DNA of 64,000 nucleotides from Thermococcus piezophilus (GTDB lineage: Archaea; Methanobacteriota_B; Thermococci; Thermococcales; Thermococcaceae), in contig NZ_CP015520.1 in NCBI RefSeq assembly GCF_001647085.1, forward strand, positions 248,001 to 312,000, written 5' to 3'. The notes under the pieces were generated by a model. It was not told the DNA's origin. It did not search any database and saw only the letters and a program-made list of their open reading frames with translations. Shown here one piece after another: positions 38,919 to 48,547 of this stretch; position 1 is the first letter of the stretch, and each line of letters begins with the position of its first letter. Position numbers and translations under genes: made by a program.

Positions 38919-39273
38919 TCCCCCTGACGGCCACTATCCTGACTTCTTGGTCAATCTTCGCGGTTCCTTTGAGGCACTCGGCGCGCCAGAGCTCGCCATC
39001 GAGCTTAATCAGTCCTTCAGAAGCCAGATCTTCAACAACCACGGCGGTTCTCCCAATCAACGCCTCCACTCCAACCTCAACCTTCCTGTCGAAGGTTCCG
39101 AGGAGAAATGGAGCCACTGCGATGTCCTTAGCGAGCAGCACCCCCAGAACTATCATAATTCCACGTATAGGGACGTTTATCCTCATTGAAGGCAGAATAA
39201 AGAGCAATAATCCAGCCACAATCAGCTCATCCGTCATCAGGGCGAGCAACTTTAGGAAATCTTCCTTTTTCAT
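38890..39273 (-). CDS. NfeD-like membrane protein
   Basis: A 127-residue protein with two membrane helices in residues 8-60 (LIVAGLLLFILPSM; IRGIMIVLGVLLAKDIAVAP) and a C-terminal OB-fold domain (VEALIGRTAVVVEDLASEGL, VRIVAVRGTKVLV) as in short NfeD proteins. Such proteins usually pair with stomatin-type membrane scaffolds; none is encoded beside it. The ATG overlaps the preceding metallopeptidase stop (ATGA). Confidence 0.85.
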   Translation of the reverse strand: MKKEDFLKLLALMTDELIVAGLLLFILPSMRINVPIRGIMIVLGVLLAKDIAVAPFLLGTFDRKVEVGVEALIGRTAVVVEDLASEGLIKLDGELWRAECLKGTAKIDQEVRIVAVRGTKVLVECPE

Positions 39274-39916
39274 TCCCTCCCCTCCAGCCAGCGCCAGTAT
39301 CGGTTCAGCTCAACCACGCGCCACCAGTGTTTGAGCTCCATTCTGGCGGTTTTGTAGTCAGGATAAGACCTTCCGACGAGCTCCCAGAAGGCCTTGAAGT
39401 GGTTAAGATGCTTTAAATGAGCAAGCTCGTGAACAACAACGTATCGCCTCAGATTTTCCGGAACGACTATGAGACGAAGATTGAAGCTCAGGTTTTTCCT
39501 CGATGAGCAGCTTCCCCACTTGCTCCTGCCGAGCCTCACGTAGACCTTCCCGGGCTCGACGTCCATCTTCCGGGAGTACTCACCTATAAGCTCGTGGAGT
39601 TCCTTCCTGAGGCGCTCCCTGAGGAGCGAGACCATCGGTTCGGGAATCGGAGGGAGGACGACCGTCTCGAACCGGTCGTGTATCTTCGGCTTTCTACCAT
39701 GGATGACGTGGTAGAATCTGCCGTCGAGGGGAAACCCAGTTCGGCCTCGTTCTTAGCCTTCTCTACCTCGGCAATCTTTTTCTCTAGCCACTCCCTGTGC
39801 TTCTCGATGAAGGAATCAACGTCGAAGCCCGATGGAGCAGTAACGACTACCCTCCCATCCAGCCTGACCTCAAGCCGGGCGTACTTCACCGGCCTCACGC
39901 AGAGCTCGTAGTCCAT
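39270..39916 (-). pseudogene. YgjP/DUF45-type zinc metallopeptidase, frameshifted
   Basis: The 5' frame starts MDYELCVRPVKYARLEVRLD and runs to EKAKNEAELGF. At about 39728-39734 one base is missing within TTTCCCC. The -1 frame continues LDGRFYHVIHGRKPKIHDRF and then the catalytic half: VVHELAHLKHLNHFKAFWEL (HExxH plus downstream His), ending RYWRWLEGRE. The two halves together make a typical length of about 215 residues. As read, only fragments would be made. Start ATG 39916 with GGTGAGCGG; divergent from the radical SAM gene. Confidence 0.85.
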
Positions 39917-39954
39917 CCCGCTCACCTTTTAAGGAAAAGTAAGAAGCTGAGCTT

Positions 39955-40752
39955 ATGAAAGTTGAGGTCCTCAAGAGAAAAGCCAAAAGCCTCTACACCC
40001 GCTCGAAGATTCCGGGAGTTAACTGGACAGTTAACCAGTACGTCGGCTGTGCCTTTTCCTGCAGGTACTGCTACGCCAAGTTCCTGTGCCGGTGGAGGGA
40101 TCACGGCGAGTGGGGAAGCTAGGTGGAGGTGAAGACCAACGCACAGGAGCTAGCCAGGAAGCGGGTGCGAGGGAGCGTTGTGATGTCAACCGTCAGCGAC
40201 CCCTACCAACCGATAGAGGCCAAACTGAAGCTGACGCGGCGGGTTCTCCGCTGCATGGACAAGAGAAACGAGCTGTTTATACTGACGAGGTCGCCGCTGG
40301 TCACCCGTGACATAGACTTATTCCGGGAGTTCCGCTCGATAGAGGTCGGCCTGACTATTAACGGCTTTGATGGGAGGGGAAAGAGGCTCTTTGAACGCTG
40401 GCACCCGTTCAGAAGGCCCGATCACCGCGCTCCAGAGGCTTTACGATGAGAGCATAAGAACCTACGTCTTCGTGAGCCCCACAATCCCAGGAGTTACCGA
40501 TTCAGAACCATCGTAGAGGAGACCCAGGGCTTTGTGGACCACTACTTTTTCGAGGTGCTGAACCTCAGGACCTCCGGAAAGGAGTTCCAATGGGTTTTGC
40601 GGGAGAACTATCCAGAGAGCTACATGATTCTAACGGACGACGAGAAGTTCACGCGCTTCATTTCGAAGCTGAGGGAAGAAATTAAAGGGCTCGACATAAA
40701 AACTGAGGGGGTGGAGACCCACAGGGAGGGGTGGGAGTTCGTCCCGCTCTGG
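39955..40752 (+). pseudogene. Radical SAM protein (SplB-like), with multiple lesions
   Basis: It starts MKVEVLKRKAKSLYTRSKIP with the 4Fe-4S cluster motif CAFSCRYCYAKF. There is an in-frame TAG at 40120-40122 (GEWGS*VEVKTN). STVSDPYQPIEAKLKLTRRV and SIEVGLTINGF follow. Single-base losses near 40395 and 40420 are needed to reach ITALQRLYDESIRTYVFVSP. Another near 40507 leads into IVEETQGFVDHYFFEVLNLR and LREEIKGLDIKTEGV. The end is unclear, around the stop of the convergent kinase at 40753. At least four lesions make this a good pseudogene candidate. Confidence 0.82.
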
Positions 40753-41385
40753 TCACCACGTCACACCAAGCAGTTCTCCACCATAAGCGAGCCACAGAAG
40801 AAGGGCAGTCGAAAAGGGGACGGTAAACTCGTCGTAGGCCGACGGGATGGGAAGGCTCTCCAAGAGTACCGCAGCCAAGGCTACCAGTGCCAGGAACGGA
40901 AGAGAATACTGCATACCAAGGACTCTGTGGGCAAAAACCAGCATGGCCAGAGATACCACAAACATAGTAACGCTCCCAACGAGGGTCTTTCTCCCGTTCC
41001 ACGGGATTCTCGGCCCGCCCACTGTCTGGCCCACTATCGCATTGAAGCAGTCACCGAAGGTCGAGACCCACAGCGCCGAGAGGGCAGCTATCTTTGGAAA
41101 GACTGAGCATACCATCGCCATCGTAACCCAGAAGAGGAAGCTCCCCAGGTAGTTGTCGGCCTCGTCCTCCCTCGCCATCTGGCGGTAGCTCAGGTCTGCT
41201 ACAGGTACTGTGAAGCGCCAGCCCCTCCTGAGCTTGAGATGCTGGAGAGTGTAGAGGAATGCGAAACCCCACACCACCAAGAGCGTTACCCACTTTGGCG
41301 TGAAGACGATTATCGGAGCCCCCAGTATTCCGGGCAGAACGTGCCAGCCCTTTCTGACAAGTTCCCTTCTAGGTATCCCTTTCAT
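40753..41385 (-). CDS. Dolichol/polyprenol kinase-like (SEC59 family) membrane protein
   Basis: A 210-residue protein with about six membrane helices. The N-terminus ELVRKGWHVLPGILGAPIIV carries the RK..H motif of dolichol/phytol kinases. The loop STFGDCFNAIVGQTVGG followed by WNGRKTLVGSVTMF resembles the CTP-dependent kinase signature (D.., G.., K.EG). It may phosphorylate dolichol or archaeal isoprenoid alcohols. The gene is intact while flanked on both sides by broken ones. Confidence 0.75.
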   Translation of the reverse strand: MKGIPRRELVRKGWHVLPGILGAPIIVFTPKWVTLLVVWGFAFLYTLQHLKLRRGWRFTVPVADLSYRQMAREDEADNYLGSFLFWVTMAMVCSVFPKIAALSALWVSTFGDCFNAIVGQTVGGPRIPWNGRKTLVGSVTMFVVSLAMLVFAHRVLGMQYSLPFLALVALAAVLLESLPIPSAYDEFTVPFSTALLLWLAYGGELLGVTW

Positions 41386-41431
41386 AATTTCATCTCCCCT
41401 TAGATTTCAGCGAAGATGTTTATATCCCCTA

Positions 41432-42647
41432 CTACGGAATCACGGCTACTATCAGCGAGTTGACGTTCGTCACCGTCGGGCCGGTTCTAAGGAGCGCACC
41501 TACTTTTTTGAGGGCCCTGTAGGCGTCGTGTTTCCTAAGGACTTCCTCCACATCTATTCCAGCCCCGTTGAGCTTTTTAATAGTGGATCCGTCAACAATT
41601 CCTCCGGCTGCATCGGTGGGACCGTCGGTTCCGTCGGTGTCAAGGGCCAGAACTCCGGCGTTTAAGCCGGCTATCTTCCTCGCTATGCTCAGCGCGAACT
41701 CCTGGTTCGGGCCGCCGAGACCAGTTTCCCCCTCAATCGTGACTGTCCACTCACCGCCGGCTATCAGAACGGCGGGCCTCTCAAAGGGCCAGTTTCTCGA
41801 AGCTATCTCCTGAATCAGCGAGCCGATTGCGAGTGCTACCTCCCTTGCCTCGCCTTCAAGAGTGGTCGTCAGGATGTGGGCATTAAAACCTAGCTCTCCG
41901 GCATTTCTCTTCGCGGCCCCACACGCTATAGCCCCACCCCACACTATGAAGTTGTGAACGTTGGGCAGATTTTCTTTGAGGTCTCCTCTACTTCCCCCCG
42001 GAGGCCTTTTTCTATGTGCTCCCTAACACTCTCCGGGAGCTTGTCCCACACGCCGTAGAGCCTCAGAACCCTGTGGGCATCTTCAAAAGTCGTGGGATCG
42101 CTCACAGTTGGTCCAGAGGCGGTGGCCTCCAAGGGGTCACCGACGACATCCGAGAGGATTAAACTTACAACCGTCCCCTTCACGAGCTTTGCCAGTTTTC
42201 CGCCCTTCACCTTTGAGATGTGCTTCCTGACGGTGTTTATCTCACAAATCTTCGCCCCGCTCTTCAAAAGAAGCCTTGTCGTCGAGGCTTATGCCGTCCT
42301 CGGGGAGAGTAAAGAGAGCTGAACCTCCACCTGAAATCAGGACGAGAAGTAAATCGTCTTCTCCAACTTTTTCCGCAAGCTCAACGCCAGCCAGCGCGTC
42401 CCTTATAGAGTTCTCATCGGGGACTGGGTGGCCCGCCCCGATTATCGTGATTTTCGGGTCGTCCACGCAGTTTGCAGCGTATCCGTATTTTGTGACGATG
42501 AGGCCTTCCGGAGACGAAGTAGGCCCTCTCGCCCTCTATGGTTCCGAGGTGAAGGTCGTAGCCCCATGCCCTTAAGTCCTTGAACTTGAACCTCCTCCCA
42601 GCAGGGACGACTCCCGAGTTCTCGATTATGTAATACCCCTCGAGCAT
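41432..42647 (-). pseudogene. Glycerate 2-kinase (MOFRL family), several frameshifts
   Basis: Four successive frames together spell one glycerate kinase: MLEGYYIIENSGVVPAGRRF; then VDDPKITIIGAGHPVPDENS with LLLVLISGGGSALFTLPEDG; then KSGAKICEINTVRKHISKVK with SDVVGDPLEATASGPTVSDP; then the MOFRL end LALDTDGTDGPTDAAGG. Breaks lie near 42501-42514, 42271-42285 (apparently more than one base lost, removing a few codons before LLLKSGAK) and 41979-41985. Glycerate kinase makes 2-phosphoglycerate. The multiple and unequal lesions argue for a pseudogene. Confidence 0.85.
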
Positions 42648-42744
42648 TTTCATCACCAAAGATTAATAAAATGGGTAAGTATTTAGAGGTTTAGTTACAC
42701 ATCTCAACAAAGGTATATTGCAAAAACAGCGGTTGAAAGAGCGC

Positions 42745-43164
42745 TCAATCAAGAATAATCAGCTCTATCTCCGCCATGGTTTCGGGGTTCTTCAGGAGCT
42801 CAACGATGCGCCTGTCTATGTCTTTAGCGGCTTTGTTCGCTTTTATCGCAAGCGTTCTCCCATCCACATATGTGCTCTTCCGTATCACCATGGAGTACTC
42901 ATGGTTCAGAATCAGCTCTGGACTGCCACAGGCTAAGACCTCGTCCACGAGCTCCCCCACCTTAATGCGGATTAGAAGCCTCTTCCCTTCTTTCAGCGCC
43001 CGCTTAAACTCCCCACTAAGGTCGTTTATTCCTTTGTCAGCTTCAATACAGAGTATGCAATCTCCCTTCGGCGTGAGGTAATCCTCCTTTGTAAACTCAA
43101 GCGTGGACTTGTGCGTGGCCCTAACGTTCTCGTGGCCCCGGCAGTGGATGATTTCCTTGAGCAT
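42745..43164 (-). CDS. DUF371 family protein
   Basis: A 139-residue conserved archaeal protein of unknown function. Recognisable segments are CRGHENVRATHKSTLEFTKE, GDCILCIEADKGINDL, IRKSTYVDGRTLAIKANKAA and DIDRRIVELL, matching DUF371. No membrane segment. It has its own promoter region facing away from rps17e and is intact. Confidence 0.85.
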   Translation of the reverse strand: MLKEIIHCRGHENVRATHKSTLEFTKEDYLTPKGDCILCIEADKGINDLSGEFKRALKEGKRLLIRIKVGELVDEVLACGSPELILNHEYSMVIRKSTYVDGRTLAIKANKAAKDIDRRIVELLKNPETMAEIELIILD

Positions 43165-43274
43165 GGTTCCAGTTTTGAAGGTGGGCTTATAAGCCTAAGC
43201 CAGGGAAAAGTTTTAAAACGGCTTTCGAGATTGGGCATATGGTTGTCAAACTCAAGCTAATGGGGGGATTGATG

Positions 43275-43478
43275 ATGGGAAACATCAAGCAGACGTTCAT
43301 TAAGAGGGTTGCAAGGGAGCTCTTTGACCGCTATCCAGACCAGTTCACCAGGGACTTCGAGCACAACAAGAAGAAGGTCGAGGAGCTGACCAACGTCACC
43401 AGCAAGACCATCAGAAACAGGATAGCCGGCTACATCACCAGGCTCGCGAGAATGAAGGAAGAGGGCAAGATACTCTGA
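43275..43478 (+). CDS. rps17e: 30S ribosomal protein S17e
   Basis: A 67-residue basic protein, [20 protein letters not shown], with [20 protein letters not shown] and [20 protein letters not shown], the archaeal/eukaryotic S17e of the small-subunit head. The correct start is ATG 43275 behind GGGGGGATTG; the frame can be extended upstream to 43239 without support. It converges on the phr-like gene. Confidence 0.97.
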   Translation: MGNIKQTFIKRVARELFDRYPDQFTRDFEHNKKKVEELTNVTSKTIRNRIAGYITRLARMKEEGKIL

Positions 43479-43531
43479 TGCCCTATCCATCGTTTTTCTG
43501 AGCTTTAACTTTCTCCTTCTCAATGCGCTTT

Positions 43532-44128
43532 CTAAAAGTCATCGAGGTCTTCCGATATCTTCTTGGGGAGCCTTGGGCCAAACTCGCGCATGAGCCTCTC
43601 GAATTCGCGCTCGTTCTCCAGGGCTATTCTCCGCAGGAGGTTCTCGATGTAGGTCTCCGTTAGGAGGCGAACCTCTTCAAGCTCCTGCTTTGTCCTTATG
43701 AGTTCCTCTATTCTCTCCTGAATCTCAGAGAGAAACATCACGAGCTCTCTGATCTTGTCCTCGGTCGGCTCGGTGGACTTTATAAGCTCTCTCGCCTGGG
43801 CGTACTCACGGGTGGGCCTTGGTGCTTTGGGCTCGTACATCTCGGTTCCAAAGGTGTAAGGTGTCAGGAGAACCTCCAAACGGAAGCCGCGCTTTATCAT
43901 GTAGTACTTCCTCGGCCTGCCGCGCGGGATCTTCTCTACCCTGCCCTCTACCAGTCCGGCACTCTCAAGTATCCTGAGGTGCTCCAAAACGGCCTTCTGG
44001 CCAACTCCAAGCTCCTGGCTAAGCTCGCTCACGAAGTATGGTCTCCTAGTGAGCAGGATGAGTATCCTACGCCTCGTCTCGTTTCCCAGTATGTCAAGCA
44101 ACCGTCCCATGTTCTTATTTAACTCCAT
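43532..44128 (-). CDS. phr: Phr-like heat-shock transcription repressor (ArsR-type winged helix)
   Basis: A 198-residue regulator. The winged helix (residues 8-90) reads LLDILGNETRRRILILLTRR, ELSQELGVGQKAVLEHLRIL and EKIPRGRPRKYYMIKRGFRL, very close to Phr of Pyrococcus furiosus as remembered. A coiled-coil dimerisation C-terminus follows. Phr represses heat-shock genes (Hsp20, AAA ATPase) and itself. ATG 44128 with GGGGGTGAGAGC. The paralogous possibility of another ArsR-family regulator is not excluded. Confidence 0.85.
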   Translation of the reverse strand: MELNKNMGRLLDILGNETRRRILILLTRRPYFVSELSQELGVGQKAVLEHLRILESAGLVEGRVEKIPRGRPRKYYMIKRGFRLEVLLTPYTFGTEMYEPKAPRPTREYAQARELIKSTEPTEDKIRELVMFLSEIQERIEELIRTKQELEEVRLLTETYIENLLRRIALENEREFERLMREFGPRLPKKISEDLDDF

Positions 44129-44149
44129 GCTCTCACCCCCCATCTTTAC

Positions 44150-44167
44150 CTAACTTAATGTAAGAAA
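44150..44167 (-). promoter_or_regulatory. Inverted repeat TTAC-N10-GTAA near the phr transcription start
   Basis: TTACCTAACTTAATGTAA has matching ends (TTAC...GTAA) and lies between a TATA-like CTTAAAG (about 44174-44180) and the phr ATG, over the expected transcription start. A repressor there would block polymerase recruitment, as described for Phr autoregulation. The spacing in this copy is 10; I cannot confirm the exact published consensus. Confidence 0.45.
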
Positions 44168-44240
44168 ATACCACTTTAAGCTTTTCGGTTTGGATGCCCA
44201 ACTTTAAAAGGCATCGAAAGAATTACCAGCGGTGATCCCA

Positions 44241-45410
44241 ATGTTCGCAGTGAAGCTGGTCTGCACAAAGTGCGGTGAGGAATACTCCCTAGCATGTGGA
44301 GTTTATAAGTGCACCAAATGTGGTTCACCCCTAGATGTTCGCTATCATTACGACGATATAGCAGACCTCATCCAGGATAACGACCCCTGGTTCAGGGAGC
44401 ATCCGCACGTCTGGAAGTACTGGATGTTCCTTCCAGTCTCCAATCTTAAAAAAGCGGTTACGCTCAATGAAGGCGGTACAAGACTTTACAGGGCAAAAAG
44501 GCTTGAGGAAAAAATAGGCATCTCAAAGCTGTACATCAAGAACGAAGGCGAGAACCCAACTGGGGCTTTTAAAGACAGAGGCTCAAGTGTCGAAATTACA
44601 AAAGCCCTCGAGTTTCACGCGCAGAAAGTGATAGTAGCTTCAACCGGCAACATGGCGGCGTCAATAAGTGCATACGGGGCAAAAGCTGGCCTCAAAGTCA
44701 CTATAATAGTTCCTGAGGGAACCCCAGAGGGCAAGCTCGTCCAGGCCAAGATGTATGGAGCAAACGTGGAGGTTTTCGGAAAGACGTACGATGAAGCGCT
44801 GGCAGAGGCAGAGAGAAGGGCGCTTGAGGATGGCTACTATCTGACCGGCAACTACCACTACCGTGTCGAGGGACAGAAGACGACGGGATTTGAAATCATC
44901 GATCAGCTCCACTTCAACGTTCCCGACTGGATAGTAGTGCCCATAGGAGCCGGAACACACCTCCGGGCAATCTGGAAGGGCCTAAAAGAGTTTTACCGGA
45001 TTGGCCTCATCAGTGAGCTTCCAAGGATAGCAGGCGTCCAAATTGAGGGCTATGACTCAATAGTTAGAGCTTGGAAGACCGGCAAACCCATTGAAAAGAT
45101 AACAAAAAAAGTCCTAACAATCGCCAGTGCAATAGCCGTCAAGGCCCCAGTCGATGGAGAGAACGTTCTCAAGGCGGTAAAGGAGAGCAATGGATACCTC
45201 GATACAGTTGCCAATGAAGAAACAGCCGCTGCTGGCCTTCTCCTCGGAAGGGAAGGACTCTTTGTTGAGCCCTCCTCCGCAACCTCCCTGGCCCTTGCTC
45301 AGAAAATGAGGGAAGAGGGAATAATAGACAAAGGCGAAAGTGTAGTTATCATCGCAACCGGCCACGGACTCAAAGACATCAACACCTGGAGCAAAGTGCT
45401 GACGAGCTAA
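44241..45410 (+). CDS. thrC: Threonine synthase
   Basis: A 389-residue PLP enzyme converting O-phosphohomoserine to threonine. It has an N-terminal zinc ribbon (CTKCGEEYSLACGVYKCTKC). The PLP lysine is in NPTGAFKDRGSSVEI, and STGNMAASISAYGAKAGLKV and GAGTHLRAIWKG are family segments; VVIIATGHGLKD lies near the end. ATG 44241 has GGTGA 6 bp before it. It converges on tdk, overlapping by 4 bp. Confidence 0.94.
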   Translation: MFAVKLVCTKCGEEYSLACGVYKCTKCGSPLDVRYHYDDIADLIQDNDPWFREHPHVWKYWMFLPVSNLKKAVTLNEGGTRLYRAKRLEEKIGISKLYIKNEGENPTGAFKDRGSSVEITKALEFHAQKVIVASTGNMAASISAYGAKAGLKVTIIVPEGTPEGKLVQAKMYGANVEVFGKTYDEALAEAERRALEDGYYLTGNYHYRVEGQKTTGFEIIDQLHFNVPDWIVVPIGAGTHLRAIWKGLKEFYRIGLISELPRIAGVQIEGYDSIVRAWKTGKPIEKITKKVLTIASAIAVKAPVDGENVLKAVKESNGYLDTVANEETAAAGLLLGREGLFVEPSSATSLALAQKMREEGIIDKGESVVIIATGHGLKDINTWSKVLTS

Positions 45411-45985
45411 GGCACCTCGTGATGGAGCCTGCATCTAGCCTCGTAGCTCTCCCTTCCCCCAACTAAGATTACCGGGGAATCCCTGGGAGCAGGCTTTCCA
45501 TCGATAAGCCTCTGACTTCGGGTCGCAGGCCTCCCACAGACAGTGCAGACCGCGGTTAGGTAGACTATGTTGTCAGCCCTGACAAGAAGTTCCCTAGTTA
45601 CAGGGAACGGATCTCCCTTGAAGTCGAGATTCAGACCACTCGCTATGACGTAAACACCATCATCGGCAAGCCTGTCGAGTGTTTCAACGATACTCATCGG
45701 AAAGAACTGCACCTCGTCAATTCCTATGACCTCAAAGTTCTCTCTCTTGGTTATTTCTCCTATCGTTCTCACACCCTCTTCATCCGTCGGTATGACAAAA
45801 GCTTCATAGCGCAGCCCGTTGTGGGCAACGATCTCATCTTCGCTGTACCTGTTGTCTATGGCAGGTTTGAAGAGCGCTGCCTTTCTTTTTGCAAACATCT
45901 GGCGTTCTATGCGCTTAATCAGCTCCGTTGTTTTACCCGCAAACATTGGGCCCGTAATGACTTCCAAGAACCCTCCCGGATGCAT
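45407..45985 (-). CDS. tdk: Thymidine kinase (type II)
   Basis: A 192-residue kinase with Walker A ITGPMFAGKTTELIKRI and the lasso/zinc region CTVCGRPATRSQRLIDGKPA; VIGIDEVQFFP is the Walker B/DEVQ motif. It phosphorylates thymidine in nucleoside salvage. The ATG follows GGTGAGACC. Confidence 0.95.
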   Translation of the reverse strand: MHPGGFLEVITGPMFAGKTTELIKRIERQMFAKRKAALFKPAIDNRYSEDEIVAHNGLRYEAFVIPTDEEGVRTIGEITKRENFEVIGIDEVQFFPMSIVETLDRLADDGVYVIASGLNLDFKGDPFPVTRELLVRADNIVYLTAVCTVCGRPATRSQRLIDGKPAPRDSPVILVGGRESYEARCRLHHEVP

Positions 45986-46082
45986 GGTCTCACCGAAGAA
46001 CCAAGAACCTTGGGGTTAAAATTACCTGCGGAAGAAAAGTTGAACGGAAGACGAAAATGGGAAGAAAAAGCCGTCAGAGCGG

Positions 46083-47416
46083 TCAGATTGGGGTGACGTG
46101 GCCCCACTTCTCCAATGCCCTTGCGAGCTCCTTGTGGGTCTTGGCGTACTCGTCGAGTGGTATACCCTGGACGAGGGCATCGATAGCCTGCCTCACTGCT
46201 CTCGCTCCAGCGGCAGGCCCGTCCGGATGGCCGAGGGTTCCACCGCCAAGCTGGATGACTATGTCGGTTCCAAGGGCGTCTATGACTATCGGCAGGTTGC
46301 CCGGGTGCAGGCCGCCTGAGCTGGTCGGGAAGGCTGGCTTTATGCTGTAGAACTTCTGCTCCAGGTGGAAGACGTCGTTCTCGTCGGGCTTGTAGTGGTC
46401 CTCCCTCAGGATTCTGGCGTTCTGTATGACGTCCCACTTGCCACCCTCAAGCTTGCCAGCTCCAGCAGTTCCAACATGGAGCTGGTCGATACCGATGAGC
46501 CTGTAGAGCTTCGCCAGGACGAACATCGAGATGCCATGGTAGGGGTTCCTGGTGAAGGTCGCGTGCATTGCCCTGTGGCCGTGAATGGCCAGACCGTAGT
46601 CTGCCGCGAGGTCGCGGATGTATTCAAGGGCTCCCCAACCGGTTATGACGACGTCAACCATCGCGTGCTTGAGGCCGAGGTCAGCCAATATTTCCAGCCT
46701 GCGCTCCATCTCCCTAACGTCAGCTGTTATGTTGGCGAACCAAGTCTTCTTCTCGCCGTCTCGCTCTCGACCCTCTCGATGATTTTGGCGATGGTCTCAG
46801 CCCTCTCCTCAAAGCGATTGTACCATGGACTGGTGAGGTTCTCGTCATCCTTCATGTAGTCGGCCCCGTTGAGAAGAAGCTCATAGGAAAGCTTCTCAAA
46901 CTCCTCCGGAGAATAGCCGACCTTTGGCTTGGGAACGACACCGTAGATGGGCCGGTCCTTGATCTCAAGCATCTTCCTGACGCCCTTGATACCAAAAGCC
47001 GGACCGCTGAACTCTCTGATGAGCTTCTCCGGAAAGTACATGTCCTCAAGGCGTAGCCCCTTGGCACGCCTCATTCCAAAGACGTTTCCGGCTATGCTGG
47101 CGAGAAGTCCCGGAAGGTTAGCCTCCTCGAAGGCGTGGAACGGATAAGCGATCTTAACTATCCATGAGCCGTCACCCATGTCAATGAAGTCATAGGCCTT
47201 AGCTGAAAGGTCGGCCCAGCGCTCCTCCTCGTACCAGTTGTAGAGTGTTGTCCAAGTTCCCGTAGAGCTTTCGGCGGCCACACCTCCGGCCACCTGCTCG
47301 ATGGTATATCCCTCAGCAGGGGTTATGCGGAATACGGCTATGATGTCCCTCTTCTTGTAGGGTTCGTAGCTCTTGTCCACGTAGTAGTCATATATCTTGT
47401 CAAACTTCTCTACCAT
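46083..47416 (-). pseudogene. rbcL: Ribulose-bisphosphate carboxylase, form III (frameshifted as read)
   Basis: Form III RuBisCO converts ribulose-1,5-bisphosphate plus CO2 to 3-phosphoglycerate in the archaeal AMP pathway. The 5' frame MVEKFDKIYDYYVDKSYEPY contains GVVPKPKVGYSPEE (catalytic Lys) and GADYMKDDENL (carbamylated Lys). At about 46757-46758 one G is missing in GAGACGG(G)CGAG. The -1 frame continues KKTWFANITADVREMERRLE, AIHGHRAMHA, SSGGLHPG and GGGTLGHPDG to 46083. Apart from this base the enzyme is complete (about 444 residues) and well conserved, so a sequencing error is likely. ATG 47416 follows AAGGAGGTGAAAGG. Confidence 0.92.
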
Positions 47417-47807
47417 CCTTTCACCTCCTTGGTAACCTAAAGGTTGCATAAATCCCTATAAAAATGCTATGGTTCAATTTTGGGACATTGATGCCTCTAT
47501 GTGCGTATTAAGGGCGCTTTTCCTTCGCCAGCGACCCAAACTCCCATCCCCTTTTGGGAAATCAGAACAACAAGCAGTAAGTAAACCTGATTTAAATGCC
47601 CAAAATCGACTTTCGAAACTTCGCCCTGAAGTTAGTATTGAGCCGTTTATAAGTCACAGACCCAATGATGCCCAATTTCTCAATACCCCACTGAAAAATG
47701 GCCGAGTATTGCCTCCAGAGTGCCCCATTTCCGAAAAGTTTATATAGCTCCTTGTTCTTAGAATAGAACGCAGATGCCTGCAAAACAACGTTTAGGAGGT
47801 TGGGAAA
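47417..47807. promoter_or_regulatory. Divergent promoters of rbcL and the histone gene
   Basis: About 390 bp. Towards rbcL: TATA TTTTTATAGG (about 47455-47464) and a perfect palindrome AACCTAAAGGTT (47435-47446 area) close to the transcription start, a possible operator. Towards the histone: CGAAAAGTTTATATAGC (about 47733-47749) gives a strong BRE/TATA, followed by a 60-nt leader with GGAGGTTGGGAAA. The middle 250 bp contain no convincing gene; short frames there lack ribosome binding sites. Confidence 0.6.
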
Positions 47808-48011
47808 ATGGCTGAGTTGCCGATTGCCCCAGTTGACAGGTTGATAAGGAAGGCTGGCGCTGCCCGCGTCAGCGAGGACGCTGCCAAGCTCCTCGCCGAG
47901 CACCTTGAGGAGAAGGCTATTGAGATCGCCAAGAAGGCGGTTGACCTTGCCCACCACGCCGGCAGGAAGACCGTCAAGGCCGAGGACATCAAGCTCGCTA
48001 TCAAGGCCTGA
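47808..48011 (+). CDS. Archaeal histone
   Basis: A 67-residue HMf-type histone fold: [59 protein letters not shown]. It forms dimers and hypernucleosomes on DNA. It matches the HpkA/HpkB type of Thermococcus; the single gene here lies next to rbcL as in T. kodakarensis. Strong upstream TATA and GGAGG signals indicate high expression. Confidence 0.97.
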   Translation: MAELPIAPVDRLIRKAGAARVSEDAAKLLAEHLEEKAIEIAKKAVDLAHHAGRKTVKAEDIKLAIKA

Positions 48012-48043
48012 AAGCCTTTCTTTTCTCTTGATTTTCCACTGTC

Positions 48044-48538
48044 CTACCAGAAATTAATGCGCTCGACTGAGATGTTTGTACTGTCCACTTTTAGAAAAGC
48101 AAATCCCGCGGAGTCCATCCTCGGAAAGGTCGGCGAGCCCGGGTTAAGAAGAACAACCCTCTGGCCATGAAAGGAGTATGTGTCGTAGTAATACCTATGA
48201 GTATGGCCAAAAACGAGAACGTCAACGCCCATGTCGAGGGCCTTGTAGGTGAGTGTCTGGGCGTTCATGATCACGAACTGGTGACCGTGAAGTACGCCAA
48301 TTTTGAGGCCTTCGACCTCGATAACCTGCTCTTCAGGCAGGTGCAGGTGGTCTACGTTGCCTCTGACCACCACTACCGGGGCAAACTCTTCGAGCCTCTC
48401 AAGGAGCTCCGGAGAGGTAATATCTCCGGCGTGTAATATAAGGCCTGGGCGTTTCTTTTCAAGATGCTGAAAAAGAAGGGAAGGGAGGTTTTTTGTTTTA
48501 TTGCCGTAATGTGTGTCGCTAATCACTGCCACGAGCAT
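48044..48538 (-). CDS. YfcE/MJ0936-type metallophosphoesterase
   Basis: A 164-residue calcineurin-like phosphoesterase: VAVISDTHYGNKTKNLP (D.H), ILHAGDITSPE (GD), VVRGNVDHLHLPEE (GN.D), VLHGHQFV (GH) and VLVFGHTHRYYYD (GHTH), the full dinuclear metal site. Family members act on phosphodiesters of unclear identity. It is encoded 9 bp downstream of tfb on the same strand. Confidence 0.93.
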   Translation of the reverse strand: MLVAVISDTHYGNKTKNLPSLLFQHLEKKRPGLILHAGDITSPELLERLEEFAPVVVVRGNVDHLHLPEEQVIEVEGLKIGVLHGHQFVIMNAQTLTYKALDMGVDVLVFGHTHRYYYDTYSFHGQRVVLLNPGSPTFPRMDSAGFAFLKVDSTNISVERINFW

Positions 48539-48547
48539 GATTATCCC

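Noticed and set aside
40534-41106. Plus-strand frame of 190 codons
   Set aside because: Only its first part is the radical SAM remnant; the rest is antisense to the intact dolichol-kinase-like gene.
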